This document shows positions 1 to 11,092 of a stretch of 64,000 nucleotides of DNA, piece after piece. Location: contig NC_135570.1 in the NCBI RefSeq assembly GCF_964340395.1, forward strand, positions 3,878,822 to 3,942,821. The letters run 5' to 3'. The stretch is from Glandiceps talaboti (taxonomy: Eukaryota > Hemichordata > Enteropneusta > Spengelidae). Both the position numbers and the translations under genes were made by a program. The notes beneath the pieces are model-generated. The model was not told the origin of the DNA and searched no databases. It saw only the letters and a list, made by a program, of their open reading frames with translations. Each line of letters starts with the position of its first letter. Position 1 is the stretch's first letter.

Positions 1-2544
1 AACCCTACAGCTATAAAACAAGGTTATGTCCTACACCAATACTAAGTGGATTTCGTTGTACAGGAAACATCTCTAATTTATCTCACAAAGACAATCTTTA
101 GAAAAAACCAAACACATTAAATGCAACTTTTTGATTTTATTTTCAAAAGACCTGATAACACACAAGGAGAAAATTGGCATCAGGGACACCTAATAGCCAA
201 GTGAAGGAAAGGCCACAATATAGAAACTGTTCAGACAAAAAACGAATACAGACTACCCGATAAGAAAATGGTGATTAGAAATCTGCACAAAATGACAAGT
301 TAACGAGTACTTCTTTAGTGTATTTAAAATGTATTCATTAAAGAGACTAACGATCTCTCTCGGCTATTAAGTAAATGGGGCCCCTGTTTCTTCTCAGCAG
401 TAATTTAATTCCAGTCTGAAAAACATTTCAATTTCATGATTGGAATATTTAAGTTTTGTGATTATACATTTCGAAAAGGTATCTTATGTATTTTCAAAAA
501 ATATGTGAGATGTTTGTCAAACTAATAAATTTGGATTCAAATAAATTATCTACACAATTCATTAAAAATAAAATACACAGCTGTCAAAATCTCACGGAAG
601 AAGGCCACATTAGGACACATACATTTCAGATTGTGAATATTTTAATGTGTAACAATTTTGTGCCCAAAATCATCAAATTTTTGCCAGATTTTTTTACAAT
701 TTGATTACGACACCAAAAAAATTTCCGATTACGTTTGACACTTTGATGAGCAAACATGAACTTACTGCTGAAAAATATAATGACAGCAAAAAATACATAC
801 TGTTTTGTCGGTAAATTTTTTAGGAGGTAATCCCCTTCTCTGGTGCTGCTGTTGTCATCTGTCCTGGTCAAGCAGCAAAATACCCGTTTGCATGCTTTGA
901 AACAACATAGCATGATATGCTAACATCACCCTCCACTGTACCGCAACATTTAAGCTGATAGTAGCAGATTCCGTGTGTGATTAGAATTTTAATGCACTTA
1001 TGTGGCCTTAGTCTCCCTAGCAATGTAGCAAATGAGATTACTACAAATGAGACATCTCTATTTAAACCCCCTGCCCATACAATGGTATAGTCTACATCTT
1101 CAGAAAATATAAACCTAACTTTGCAAAAATCAGTAAAAAATATTGGTACAAAATATCAGAATACAACAATGACAAATGAAATCTAAATTTGAAAGATGAA
1201 ATCTGAATCTACCTATAGAAAATATGAATGATAAAAAATCTTATGAATATTCATATATGTAATTTGCGTATTTACACCTCTGAAATATTTTAGTTCACAA
1301 AAGAGCTTTATATAAATTATAACATCAGTATCAATGAAAGAATTAAGTGAGATTTTTCTTTTCATTTTTTTTTCAATCCCTTCAAAATTTGAGTAGTACT
1401 TACAGTCACAGCTGCAACACATTTTCTGTATTTGAAGAGTTTTATTTTGTGAGTAATAACATGCAAAATGTCACAAATACGTGAAAATAACTTACTCAGC
1501 GACATTTTTTTTGATGACACATCACCATATTTTTAAATTGTATTTAACTAATATTTGCGCTGGCATTGCATTTTTAATTCTTTCTTTTAATTTCATTTTC
1601 AATTCTTTCACTTTCATAATTTTGTTTCACACATTTTTTTTTTAAATTTGAATTTCTCTTTGCACTAATTTCTAAGTCATTTTTTTCAATCAAATCTGAC
1701 AGAAAGATTAAGTACTGACATTGCAGATTATAATTTTTGATCAATTCTTTTCATTTCAACAGTGATTTTTTTTTATGACAATGAATGTTCATGGACTCTG
1801 GGTTCCTAGTTAGTAATGAAAATTTCTACTCAGAGTCAAAAAAAATCCTCTGAAACAAATCCTATTTTTTTACTTTTACGTATTTTTTCAGAAATGTCAC
1901 ATTTGTGTTTCAAATCTCTCTAAAACACATTCAACAATTTCTTTATGTTTATTACCTGATGTTACACAAAAATTAAATCATAATTTTTTTTCCAAATATT
2001 GTAATTTTTTTATTTTAATTTTATAAATATTTAATATAATTTTTGTGTCGTGAATTGCTACCAGCAACTTTATTTTGTAAACAGTACACATAATGTAAAC
2101 AAAACCACATATTTTGAATGAATTCCAAAATATTGTAATAAATATAGTTAAAAAGTCATATTTTTATCAAATTCTGTATTCTAAACCAAACAACTAAAAT
2201 CATAAATGAGCTGTGATAGATTTCTACCCACATCAAATGACCATAATCTTCTGCTTTTTGCTGTGTAATTAAAAAGTGACTATTTTTGGGACAGCAACAG
2301 CTGGCTGGTTTCTGACCTCATAATGCAGACCAGATGGGCATGAAAAATCTTTTAATAAAACTCTTTACATTAGAATATCACTTTATGGCATAACCCACCC
2401 TCACTGTCCAAGCTGTGACATCAACATTGCACAGGACAATATACACAGATAATAAAAACAGGTAGCATTCTATAGTTTACCAGGACCTACACTTTGTTTT
2501 GTATTTCTGTTACCTTTCTTGTTTCAGAGTAGTAAAATCCTTAC
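1..2544 (-). other. Start of the intron after the PKG exon 2545-2650
   Basis: This DNA is very AT-rich and carries the donor GTAAGG of the PKG exon at its right edge. No CNB-B-like exon could be read on the minus strand. Short open frames at 626-913 and 1213-1422 have no recognisable similarity. At about 1800-1850 there is a short match (TAATGAAAATTTCTACTC) to a dispersed repeat also present near 7160 and 62400. The acceptor of this intron is presumably beyond the left edge. Confidence 0.6.
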
Positions 2545-2650
2545 CTTTTAAGAAGGTCAACATATTCAGCTTGTCTAATTAAACCTGTCTTCATCATTAT
2601 GGCTTGGAAGCATGGTCTGTCAATAGCCCATAATTTGGTATGTGTGATAG
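2545..2650 (-). CDS. PRKG1: cGMP-dependent protein kinase type I, internal exon (end of CNB-A, linker to CNB-B)
   Basis: This is the third exon in the window, 106 bp, with acceptor TTTGTGTTTTCAG and donor GTAAGG. It completes a split Ala codon, encodes 34 residues and leaves AG of a next codon, which would give Ser as in other PKG-I proteins (LLKS). Seen: AITHTKLWAIDRPCFQAIMM, then KTGLIRQAEYVDLLK. The LWAIDR and CFQ.IMM.TGLI segments are the C-terminal helices of CNB-A and the start of the interdomain helix. AIT at the start and LIRQAEY resemble insect PKG, while the rest is equally close to vertebrates. The CNB-B exon should follow towards lower coordinates. I found nothing like it in 1-2544, so it probably lies outside the window. 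A MITE begins only about 30 bp upstream of the acceptor. Confidence 0.95.
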
Positions 2651-4123
2651 CTGAAAACACAAAGTACAATATATGTCACTGCATTAGCTGTAAACTGGAA
2701 GGTTTTTTAAAAAAATGTTTTGTCAGGTACAAAAACTTAATCATACTCTGTAACTATATACACAATAAATCAAATCAAATAGACTTTTGGATCCAAAAGC
2801 GATCACGATGTCAACCTCTTTCTATACACTGACTATTTGCTTAACATGTACATGTCAAATTATTGATATTTTAACAACTTTCTGTGAATATATTGTGGTC
2901 ATGTGATCAAAAAATGGCATTACAGTTACAAACTGGTATGATGATAGATTTAAATACTGGGCTTTTGTTCCAGATTTAAACTTGCCACTACACTACACTG
3001 ACTGCTAATTAACAGATACAATGTCCTTTTATAAGTAATTGACCAATTTTTAGTGAATATATCTTTTGGTTATTTGAAGACAAAAAATGTCCTAGTTACA
3101 CCTAGTGCAGGTTTATTGTAAAATATTTAGAATCATATTTTGATATCAATTTACACACAAAAAAAGTGTATTTCTGTGACATCCAGTTGAAAACAAATTC
3201 GGCCTCTTTCAAAAAGTGACAAACTATAATTTAATGCTTATAATTTTTTATGTTTTTGGAGATATATTTTGATACAAATTCATACAAAAGGGCTATTTCT
3301 AGTCATCTTCTCCAAAATAAAGTTGAAAATTCCAAAAACTTAGAATTTTGATCACATACTTTTAGCGGGAAAGTTAGTTGTCAATGGATAAAGCATGAAC
3401 AGGTTATTACATCATTAGTTGAAGTAGCTGCATATGATATTGAAAACATTACAACAGGACTCCTACTTGCAATGATTTTGTACGACATTAAGCACAATAT
3501 TGAGAAGTCCCTTGTTATTTTGATTAAATCATGTTTAATGAAATTGTCTGTACAGAAAAATCCTAACTTTGAAAGTAATTGCTTACAACATATTGTGTTC
3601 ATCAGTCAAAACTTCATTTGGACAAACAAATTCCAAAAAGGTTTATGCTGGAATTTTTCACAATTTTTGTAGAAGAGAGTGCCTATCTTTTACTGGAAAG
3701 TGATCTGGTCTTTGTAGAATAGTTTATTGCATTTCGGGAATTGTGAGCTGAATTTACAGTGTAAGTAAATTTTCAACTAATCTAACTTATATGTTAGAAC
3801 AATTAATCTATTTTGTTTACAGAATCTAAAAGTTGTATTTGACTGTTGTTGAAACATGTTTGGACACAACATCATATCTGAAGATGTACAGTTTTTTGGA
3901 AACAGAGACAGTTGCGAAGAAAATCATCAGCTGAAAAAGCGTGCCTATTTTGAATGCATTAAAAGAAAGACTGTATACACACACACACTAAAAATAGTCT
4001 ACATGGACCAGATTCTACTTTGTGAAGAGCGCCCTCTTCAGGATTGAAAAAAAAAACCTTTTGTTTTTTTGTGTTGACTATGATTTCTTCTGCTGGAAAA
4101 AAACTAAATGTTTAATACTTTAC
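2651..4123 (-). other. PKG intron, 1,473 bp, half made of MITE sequence
   Basis: The intron is bounded by donor GTAAAG (complement of 4118-4123) and acceptor TTTTCAG (complement of 2651-2657). It contains one copy of the CTGCACTAG family at about 2680-3125 and a short piece at about 3290-3380 related to the 46.9 kb tandem repeat. The remaining 700 bp holds nothing I recognise. Confidence 0.85.
2680..3125 (+). mobile_element. MITE of the CTGCACTAG family, copy 1
   Basis: The left end reads GCATTAGCTGTAAACTGG and the right end GTTACACCTAGTGCAGG, which are inverted relative to each other. The interior shares the stretch around ACATGTACATGTC...TATTGATATTTTAACAA with the copies at 16.5 and 35.9 kb. 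No coding capacity is visible. It sits directly upstream of the 3' splice site of exon 2545-2650. Confidence 0.7.
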
Positions 4124-4237
4124 CTTTCACCGTTGCTGTTCTGGTGCAATTGTAAAGAATAGCCAGTTCACCAAAGACTTTACTTCGACCCATTGTGCAC
4201 AAGAATTTACCCTCTTTTGTAACTTCAACTTTACCCT
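4124..4237 (-). CDS. PRKG1: cGMP-dependent protein kinase type I, internal exon (cGMP pocket of CNB-A)
   Basis: This is the second exon in the window in transcript order, 114 bp, with acceptor TTTTTTGCAG and donor GTAAAG. Two bases complete the Glu codon split from the exon at 23360-23526; 37 residues follow and one base is left. It carries [16 protein letters not shown] and then the phosphate-binding cassette [17 protein letters not shown], the core of cyclic-nucleotide binding. The Gly-Glu-Leu and the Arg of the cassette are intact, and the Thr after the Arg is the residue linked to cGMP preference in PKGs (PKA regulatory subunits have Ala there). So this site should bind cGMP; that is family knowledge, not tested here. 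The residues before the cassette read GRSKVFGEL where human has GPGKVFGEL, a mild difference. A hAT-like element begins 206 bp upstream in the intron. Confidence 0.96.
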
Positions 4238-4442
4238 CTGCAAAAAAATAAAAAGAATATGACTTGTGAGATTCTAAGTGTGTGAATGAATGTTGAAGGT
4301 CAAGTTCAGAGATAACTTAAGATATAATCAGCCTGTTTCATGTGTTCAAATGAACGTTTGATCTAGACATGCAGAAACGAAGAAGAAACTGCACATTACA
4401 CATTTTAAGATAACATGATTGCATGTCTTGCTACATTTTGTC

Positions 4443-5308
4443 CAGGGATCTCCTCACGCTGGACGGCACCGGACGCTAGCGTCCGGGACTCAGTCTTGGC
4501 GACCACTACTCAAAGTTGCCGTCCACCACCTTCAATAGGTTACCATTCGACACCCCACACACACTCACTTTAATAATTGTACTTTCATTTTCTGCCCACA
4601 TGGGCGTATCGATTTAAAAGATAATGAAGTATTAAAATGTCTTTGAGAAACGAACAATGCAGACGTGAACTGACAACAGCTGACGCTATACGTTGTACAT
4701 TGATATCTCGTATACAGTGAGTACGTGTGAATTACATGGCAAACACGATGCTACAGACTTTCGACTACCATTCTTCAGCGTCATAAAAAAAGTATAACAG
4801 CCTCGTATACCTTTTATAAAGTGTTGACGTTGTGTCCGATCATTAGTTTTGTGTTCAATTTTACTCTGAAAACACTTTTAGTTAGTAGTTTGACATCGTA
4901 CATCGCACGACGATGACAACATGTAATTTCCAAAATGGCGGGTGGTGACGTCACAAACTATCGCGATGTCTCATGTATCACGAGATTTCGTCTAAACGCA
5001 ATGCGTATGTGTGGGTATACGCAACTTTTTAGAGCAATCGTCTTTGGATATTTAGTATGAAACAACTTTAGCTTTTCTGAGAAAACTAATCAAAAAATGT
5101 GATTTAAAAAAATCGATGTACAAAGATTGAGATTAGAGTTATAAATCTGTAGAGAAATAAAAGTTGGTTTTAACTTTTTTGTTAGCAACTTTGATCACAC
5201 ACCATGTACTTTGAGTGTACCATTAATTTATTCATGAATATTAATTATGCAAATTAACATGAATATTAATTAGTGTCCGGGACTACTCTCAAGCTGGGGA
5301 GAACCCTG
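4443..5308. mobile_element. hAT-like non-autonomous DNA transposon, 866 bp
   Basis: The left end is CAGGGATCTCCTCACGCT and the right end, read inward, is CAGGGTTCTCCCCAGCTTG, so the termini are imperfect inverted repeats of hAT style (CAGGG start). The flanks ATTTTGTC and ATTTGTCT are near-identical and could be an 8 bp duplication that has since changed by one base. The interior is richer in G, C and CpG than the surroundings, for example a perfect palindrome CCGGACGCTAGCGTCCGG near the left end, with the CGTCCGGGACT motif reappearing as TGTCCGGGACT at the right end. No transposase frame is present. Confidence 0.65.
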
Positions 5309-6350
5309 ATTTGTCTGAATGAAATAAACCATTTAAAACATACTGTAACTAGACACAGACATGCTGGTGCCAATGTATTGATGTCTGCATGGTGGCATGC
5401 TCCCTTAGTTGATTTCATTTATCGACAAAATGTCACAAGAAACTGTATTCATTCACTCTTGCTATCTTTAAAGTGTAGCATGTGCAGTTTTTATTAGTTT
5501 TATCAAACAGAGCCAGTGAACACTAACAAGAAATGGGGTGTAACTCTCTTAGGAGAAAGTTTATCATTGTAGTAAAGTTGTTTCGCGAATTGTTTGGCAG
5601 AACAAAAACAGTTTGGATCTGTTTCAAAGGCCAGGTTCAGAGTAGGATTAAAATTTACATGTTAACACAGAAGTCTAATTTACTCTACCTGTGACTCACC
5701 TAACTACCATCTCTGTCAAGGGTTAGTACGAGACGTAGTACCACTTTTGACTGTCTACAGCCCCCAGGGGAGAGATTACCTTGGGTAAATTAAGCCAAAG
5801 GTGGAACTTCATCTCATACTCACCACATTTACACATCCTCTGTTCAAGCTTTACCCCGAGTGGAAAGACAATGGTCAAATATGACTTTTCTTACAGTGAA
5901 AGCAGAACGGCAGATCTTAAGAAAAAGTTGGTCCAGAACAAAATAATGACTCTATTGAATAATTTTAGCTCAACTGATAGGGTAACACTAACATGAAAAC
6001 ACTGTTGTTTTCATGATGAGGCCAAGACCTGTATACAAAGTCACTGTCATTGGTCTGTCAAATTAAGTATGGTACGTATGTTATACATATCCCTACCAAA
6101 ACAATAACTCAATCAATGTCCACATAGAAAAATGTTATGATATAAAAGAGTGAACGAGTAAAATACCATTTGCAATGTATTTATCATGTCAGATATTAAA
6201 ATACAACAAAAATACATGTATGTCTACATTTGCATTCATGTATTTATATATATAGATATACACACCAACAATCAGACATAGATATGTAACTAACAACAAT
6301 CAGAAACAAACAATAGTAGACAGACACACAATTTATAAAGCAAACAAACA

Positions 6351-6386
6351 GACGGACAGACGGACGGACATACGGACGGACGGACG

Positions 6387-6426
<40 letters not shown>

Positions 6427-6482
6427 TACGGACAGACAGACGGACATACGGACAGACAGACGGACATACGGACAGATGGACG

Positions 6483-6537
<55 letters not shown>

Positions 6538-6570
6538 GGACAGACAGACGGACATACGGACGGACGGACG

Positions 6571-6614
<44 letters not shown>
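6351..6614. repeat. GACA/GACG microsatellite
   Basis: The array mixes GACA, GACG and CATACGGA units in higher-order blocks, so GACA runs alternate with GACGGACATACGGA runs. Three overlapping minus-strand frames of 100-132 residues (CLSV, RPSV) come only from this repeat. Confidence 0.97.
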
Positions 6615-6615
<1 letters not shown>

Positions 6616-7164
6616 CCATACACATATAAACACACAATTCATTATAAATTGATACTTTCAAGAAGACAGTGCTAGTTTGAGGTCATTCAGTCCTTTAAAG
6701 ACTGCCATCTTATTTTTAGGATGTAATTAGTAACTAGTAGAAACCACGTCATTCAAGGGTTAATACCTAAATAGCTACAATATATTACCTTACAAGTATA
6801 AATGATTATATTGCACTTACAATACATCTAAAAGTGACATCAAATTGATGACTCTACTATTAAAAGTAATACTTCTTGAAAAAAGAACTTTATTGCACAT
6901 TAATCCCCAATATTGTTGCTACTAACATTTAAATTGATCTTTTATGCTCTTGATACAAAGACTACAAGTGTATGTAACATACATCACTCATCCTGTCAAC
7001 ACCCTGACAGACTCTCTTGTATATCCCATAATTTTGGCGTTTCAAATTTGTGAATAACCAGTTCTGACCTTTGAACTCTGAGAGTAACACTCTTTATCTA
7101 AAATTGTCAGAATGGATGAACATTTATAGACTTTTGAGTTCAAAGTTACAAATGAAAATTTCTA

Positions 7165-7245
7165 CTCACTTTTAAGCATTGCAAATCTAATATTTCTCTT
7201 GGCATCATCAGGGGTGTATTACAATGGGTGGTTATTGTGTGTTTC
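7165..7245 (+). repeat. Dispersed repeat, copy near 7.2 kb
   Basis: The segment containing AATGAAAATTTCTACTC and, further on, GCATCATCAGGGGTGTATTA is repeated near 62398-62505 with a few changes. A shorter match occurs near 1815. Type unknown; no ends could be defined. Confidence 0.55.
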
Positions 7246-9445
7246 AGATGAGACAGGTAAAACATAACAAAAGCAATCCCAGGAAACGTAACCTAAATCG
7301 CGAGGCAGGCATCGACATCCCAGTTGTATCTGAGATCACAGATATATTCCTGGATCAAACTCTTTTTGTCTTGAATGACAACCCATTGTAGTGACTCTTA
7401 AAGGCTGACAACATAGATGTCAGTGAAAATTTGGATATTCGTATCCAAAGAATTATTTACTCTGTCGGAAGAAAATTTCATCTGTGACTCAGATCTCAGT
7501 CTTAAATTTCCTGTACGACAGTCTTGAAAATTCTGGTTGAAATAGTCCTCCTACAGATTGCATGCATGTCTACACTCAGAATTATAATTATGCACAAAGT
7601 GAGCTGCTGTTATAAATTTTAATGTAAGTACACTATGTTGGAAAAATTTCACTACAGTACCAACACATACAGTAACTATTTAAAGATCTTATCTTTTACC
7701 AATTATCATTCTATACATGGTCATACACACGCCCTCCGATATGATCTGAAATTTGGAATTTTTGAATAATTAAGAGAGTTTAAATTGACTTCATTAGGAG
7801 ACATGGTCCTCTACTTACTCCATTAACAACAGTAATTACATCAGAACTGATTGTATCTCCCCAAGCACTCAGGCTAACGTTTCCAATGGCAACGAAAACC
7901 CCAACCAGGAAATCAGTGAATATGATGTTGTTAACCTACTGGCCTTGTAAATTTGACCAAAAAAAATGAAAGCCCTCGTTAAAATCGTTCTACACTGGAC
8001 AGAATTCTTAATATTCTCAGCAATGTGCAACTTAAACTACGAAGAATTCTGTAATAGATAGTATTTTTCTCCTATTAGTATTCACAGACTACCTCGATGT
8101 ACGTTCGACAATTTAAACTCTGAGCAACCTACAATTTTAAGTTGAGATATGGACAGCTTGTGTGCTTCTACTTGGCAGATAATAATGCTCAGTGTAATGT
8201 TGGAAATGTCTACTAATAGCATTTCATACATACCTAAATAAAAAATCTCAACAACTTAAGAAATGCATTAAAAAAACTGACAAGCCACTTCCTCTAATGG
8301 TGCAATAAAACTTAACACAGTTTTTTTGAAATTATTCAACCCTAGTTAAAGGCCTATCAGATTCTCCAAACCCAAACACACAGATGAACTTCTTACAGTT
8401 TTGATTTGATTGGCTATTAGGTTACTGCCCCAAAGCATGCTAATTTTCGATAGATTCCCTTTAAATTCTTTCGGAAATTACTCCTGTGGTAGCTGTCATT
8501 GGTTAATAAGGGGGAGGGGGGTAGAATAGAGAAACAGTTATACAATACGCAACTAAAGTGTGGTAAATTCTTGAAATAATGGAAAAAAAATTTCATACGG
8601 ACTGTAGTGGGAATTGAAGCCGCAATATGACACCGCTCATCAGCTTTTTTTGTAGAAATTACCATTAACGTCAGAATCGGATCTGAGGGATCTATTATGG
8701 TTCTTGTCTGAAGGAAATTGAATTTACCACGGCAAAAGGAAAATGCAATTTCCTGGGGAATTGAGGTGAACCTTTTGGAGAATGGCAAGTGCAATGCTCA
8801 GACTATTCAATGAATAAGCCAAAAGCTTATATTCAATGAGAAGTGTTTTTTGGAGAGGGTGATGAAATCCTTTACTATAATTCTATATCTCCTTCTAGGA
8901 TTATAGTCAGTCTGTACAGCCATAAACTGTCATTTGGAAAGGTGTCTGGAATTGGGGAGAAATTGAGAGTTGTACTTCAAGGTGAGAAAAAAAACCACTG
9001 AAGTATGACAGACAGCAAGAAAACGAAATGGCAATTTCGATGATGCTTCTAACAGAACTCGGCGATACACAATACTTACAGCCAATTCTTTCCAATTTCT
9101 GCGAAATTTTTCTATAGCATGTCAACTTTTCAACCTGTGTAATACAGGTGCAACATTTATTGAGTGTCTGAAGCTGTTCCGAGTGCAATTACAGGTTTAT
9201 AGGGACACATTTACAATGTAACTTGGGAACAACAGCATTTGAGGCAACCTCAATTAAACTAGTTTAGTACTACAAGATACACTTTAAAGGCAAAACACAA
9301 TTCCAGAAAATTATGCTTTTTCATAAACTTTGGATATTTGAATATTCATAACGCCTAAGTGCTTATTTCCTTCAGATAATTAGTCATGAATATGCATTGT
9401 TCGCCTAATAAATATCCATGAGGCACATTGTAGAAGTGAAAACCA

Positions 9446-9525
9446 TGAAATGACTCTCCAGAACCCAAAGTTTATGAAAATACTTTATTTCTTGAAGTGG
9501 TTCTGTTTTCCTTTAAGGTTAAATA
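9446..9525 (+). repeat. Dispersed repeat ATGACTCTCCAGAACC, copy 1
   Basis: The segment GAAATGACTCTCCAGAACCC...TTTATGAAAATACTTTATTTC is found again at about 29728-29800 and 41230-41313 in the same orientation. It is probably the edge of an interspersed element. Confidence 0.6.
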
Positions 9526-9614
9526 TTCAAGCAAACATACTGGTGTTTTTTAGTGGGTTGATTAATAAATTACCTTTGTGCCATGTTTTAATGAAATGGG
9601 ATATTGCATATCAG

Positions 9615-9712
<98 letters not shown>

Positions 9713-9725
9713 GACAAAGACAGGC

Positions 9726-9784
<59 letters not shown>

Positions 9785-9811
9785 CACAGACAGACAGACA
9801 CACACACCACA

Positions 9812-9882
<71 letters not shown>
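9615..9882. repeat. GACA microsatellite passing into CA microsatellite
   Basis: Pure (GACA)n from 9615 to about 9710, interrupted GACA to about 9800, then (CA)n with a few T interruptions to 9882. All frames over it (RQTD, CLSV, THTH, CVCV) are repeat translations. Confidence 0.98.
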
Positions 9883-9884
<2 letters not shown>

Positions 9885-10324
9885 TATATATGGACAAAAC
9901 CAATAAGTGTAATAGTCCCTAAACCTCCTGGGGGCTAAAAAAATGATTCCTCTGTTACAGCCACTGGACCTTTAACAGTCAGAAATAGTTTTGTTAATGT
10001 GTTCCCTTGATTTTCATTTAGATGGATTATCAACTTTACTTGGGTAATTTGTTTGACATTTGTTTGAATACTCTAGTGGACCATGGCCTATGGTTCTCAC
10101 ATTTCACTGATACCTAAAGGACTATGTAGATGTCATTCATGTAATTGACTATGATGGACTAACAAATTGTATGCATCTGGGAGGAAAATAAGAATTTGAA
10201 ATCAAATATTTGATGTTACCATTGAGTTTGAAAAGAATAATTTAGAAGTCCAGCTCAAAGAACTGTTGAAATATTATACGATACAGTGAGGAAAGAGCAC
10301 TGTTCCTAAATGTTGACAGAATTA

Positions 10325-10615
<291 letters not shown>

Positions 10616-10786
10616 CATCTCCCTACCCTTATTTCTGTTTTCCTCCCTCTCAGTCTGTCTGTCTACCAGTCTGTCTTCTGTCACCTACATCCATGTAAGT
10701 GACAGCAATAATAGGGAGCACCCATAAATCTTTTAGTCTAGCCAACCTCGTCATGTTCATGTGTATTTATAATCATATTGAGTTAA

Positions 10787-11092
10787 AGTGGCCATATGAG
10801 TGACAAGGAGGAATTGATTTTGAATTTATCATTTAAGTAAAACAACTTTCAATATTGTCCTTATTTGTAACTGAACAATTGCAAATTTTTTTTTTAAATC
10901 ACTTCCTATACATGTGTATGTAAAATAAACTTTTTATAATTTTTTAAAAAGTTTTTATCAATTTTACCAAAATACATTCATGGACTTGTTCTCTGTTGAT
11001 TGGTGTTGTTTTCTATTGATTAAATCATAATAAAGTTGTTTTTCCGATTAAAAATCCAAGATAAATACTGATTTCTCATCCATATGGCCACT
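10787..11092. mobile_element. TTAA-flanked palindromic MITE, copy 1 (306 bp)
   Basis: The element runs AGTGGCCATATGAG... to ...CTCATCCATATGGCCACT and is flanked on both sides by TTAA (10783-10786 and 11093-11096). The ends match the copies at 27492 and 58459. A TTAA duplication is typical of piggyBac- and Kolobok-type transposases; which one is an inference I cannot settle. Confidence 0.85.

Noticed and set aside
1395-1425. Donor- and acceptor-like sites on the minus strand (GACTGTAAGTACT)
   Set aside because: The adjoining frame has no similarity to the expected CNB-B exon, and isolated splice-like words are frequent in AT-rich DNA.
6244-6661. Overlapping frames of 100-132 residues rich in CLSV/RPSV
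   Set aside because: Pure translation of the GACA/GACG microsatellite; all three frames are open because the unit has no stop.
8417-8794. 125-residue minus-strand frame without repeats
   Set aside because: No recognisable domain, low-complexity Phe/Ser-rich stretches and no splice context I can support; kept out of the feature list.
9450-9938. Frames RQTD, CLSV and THTH of up to 162 residues
   Set aside because: Translation of the GACA and CA microsatellites.
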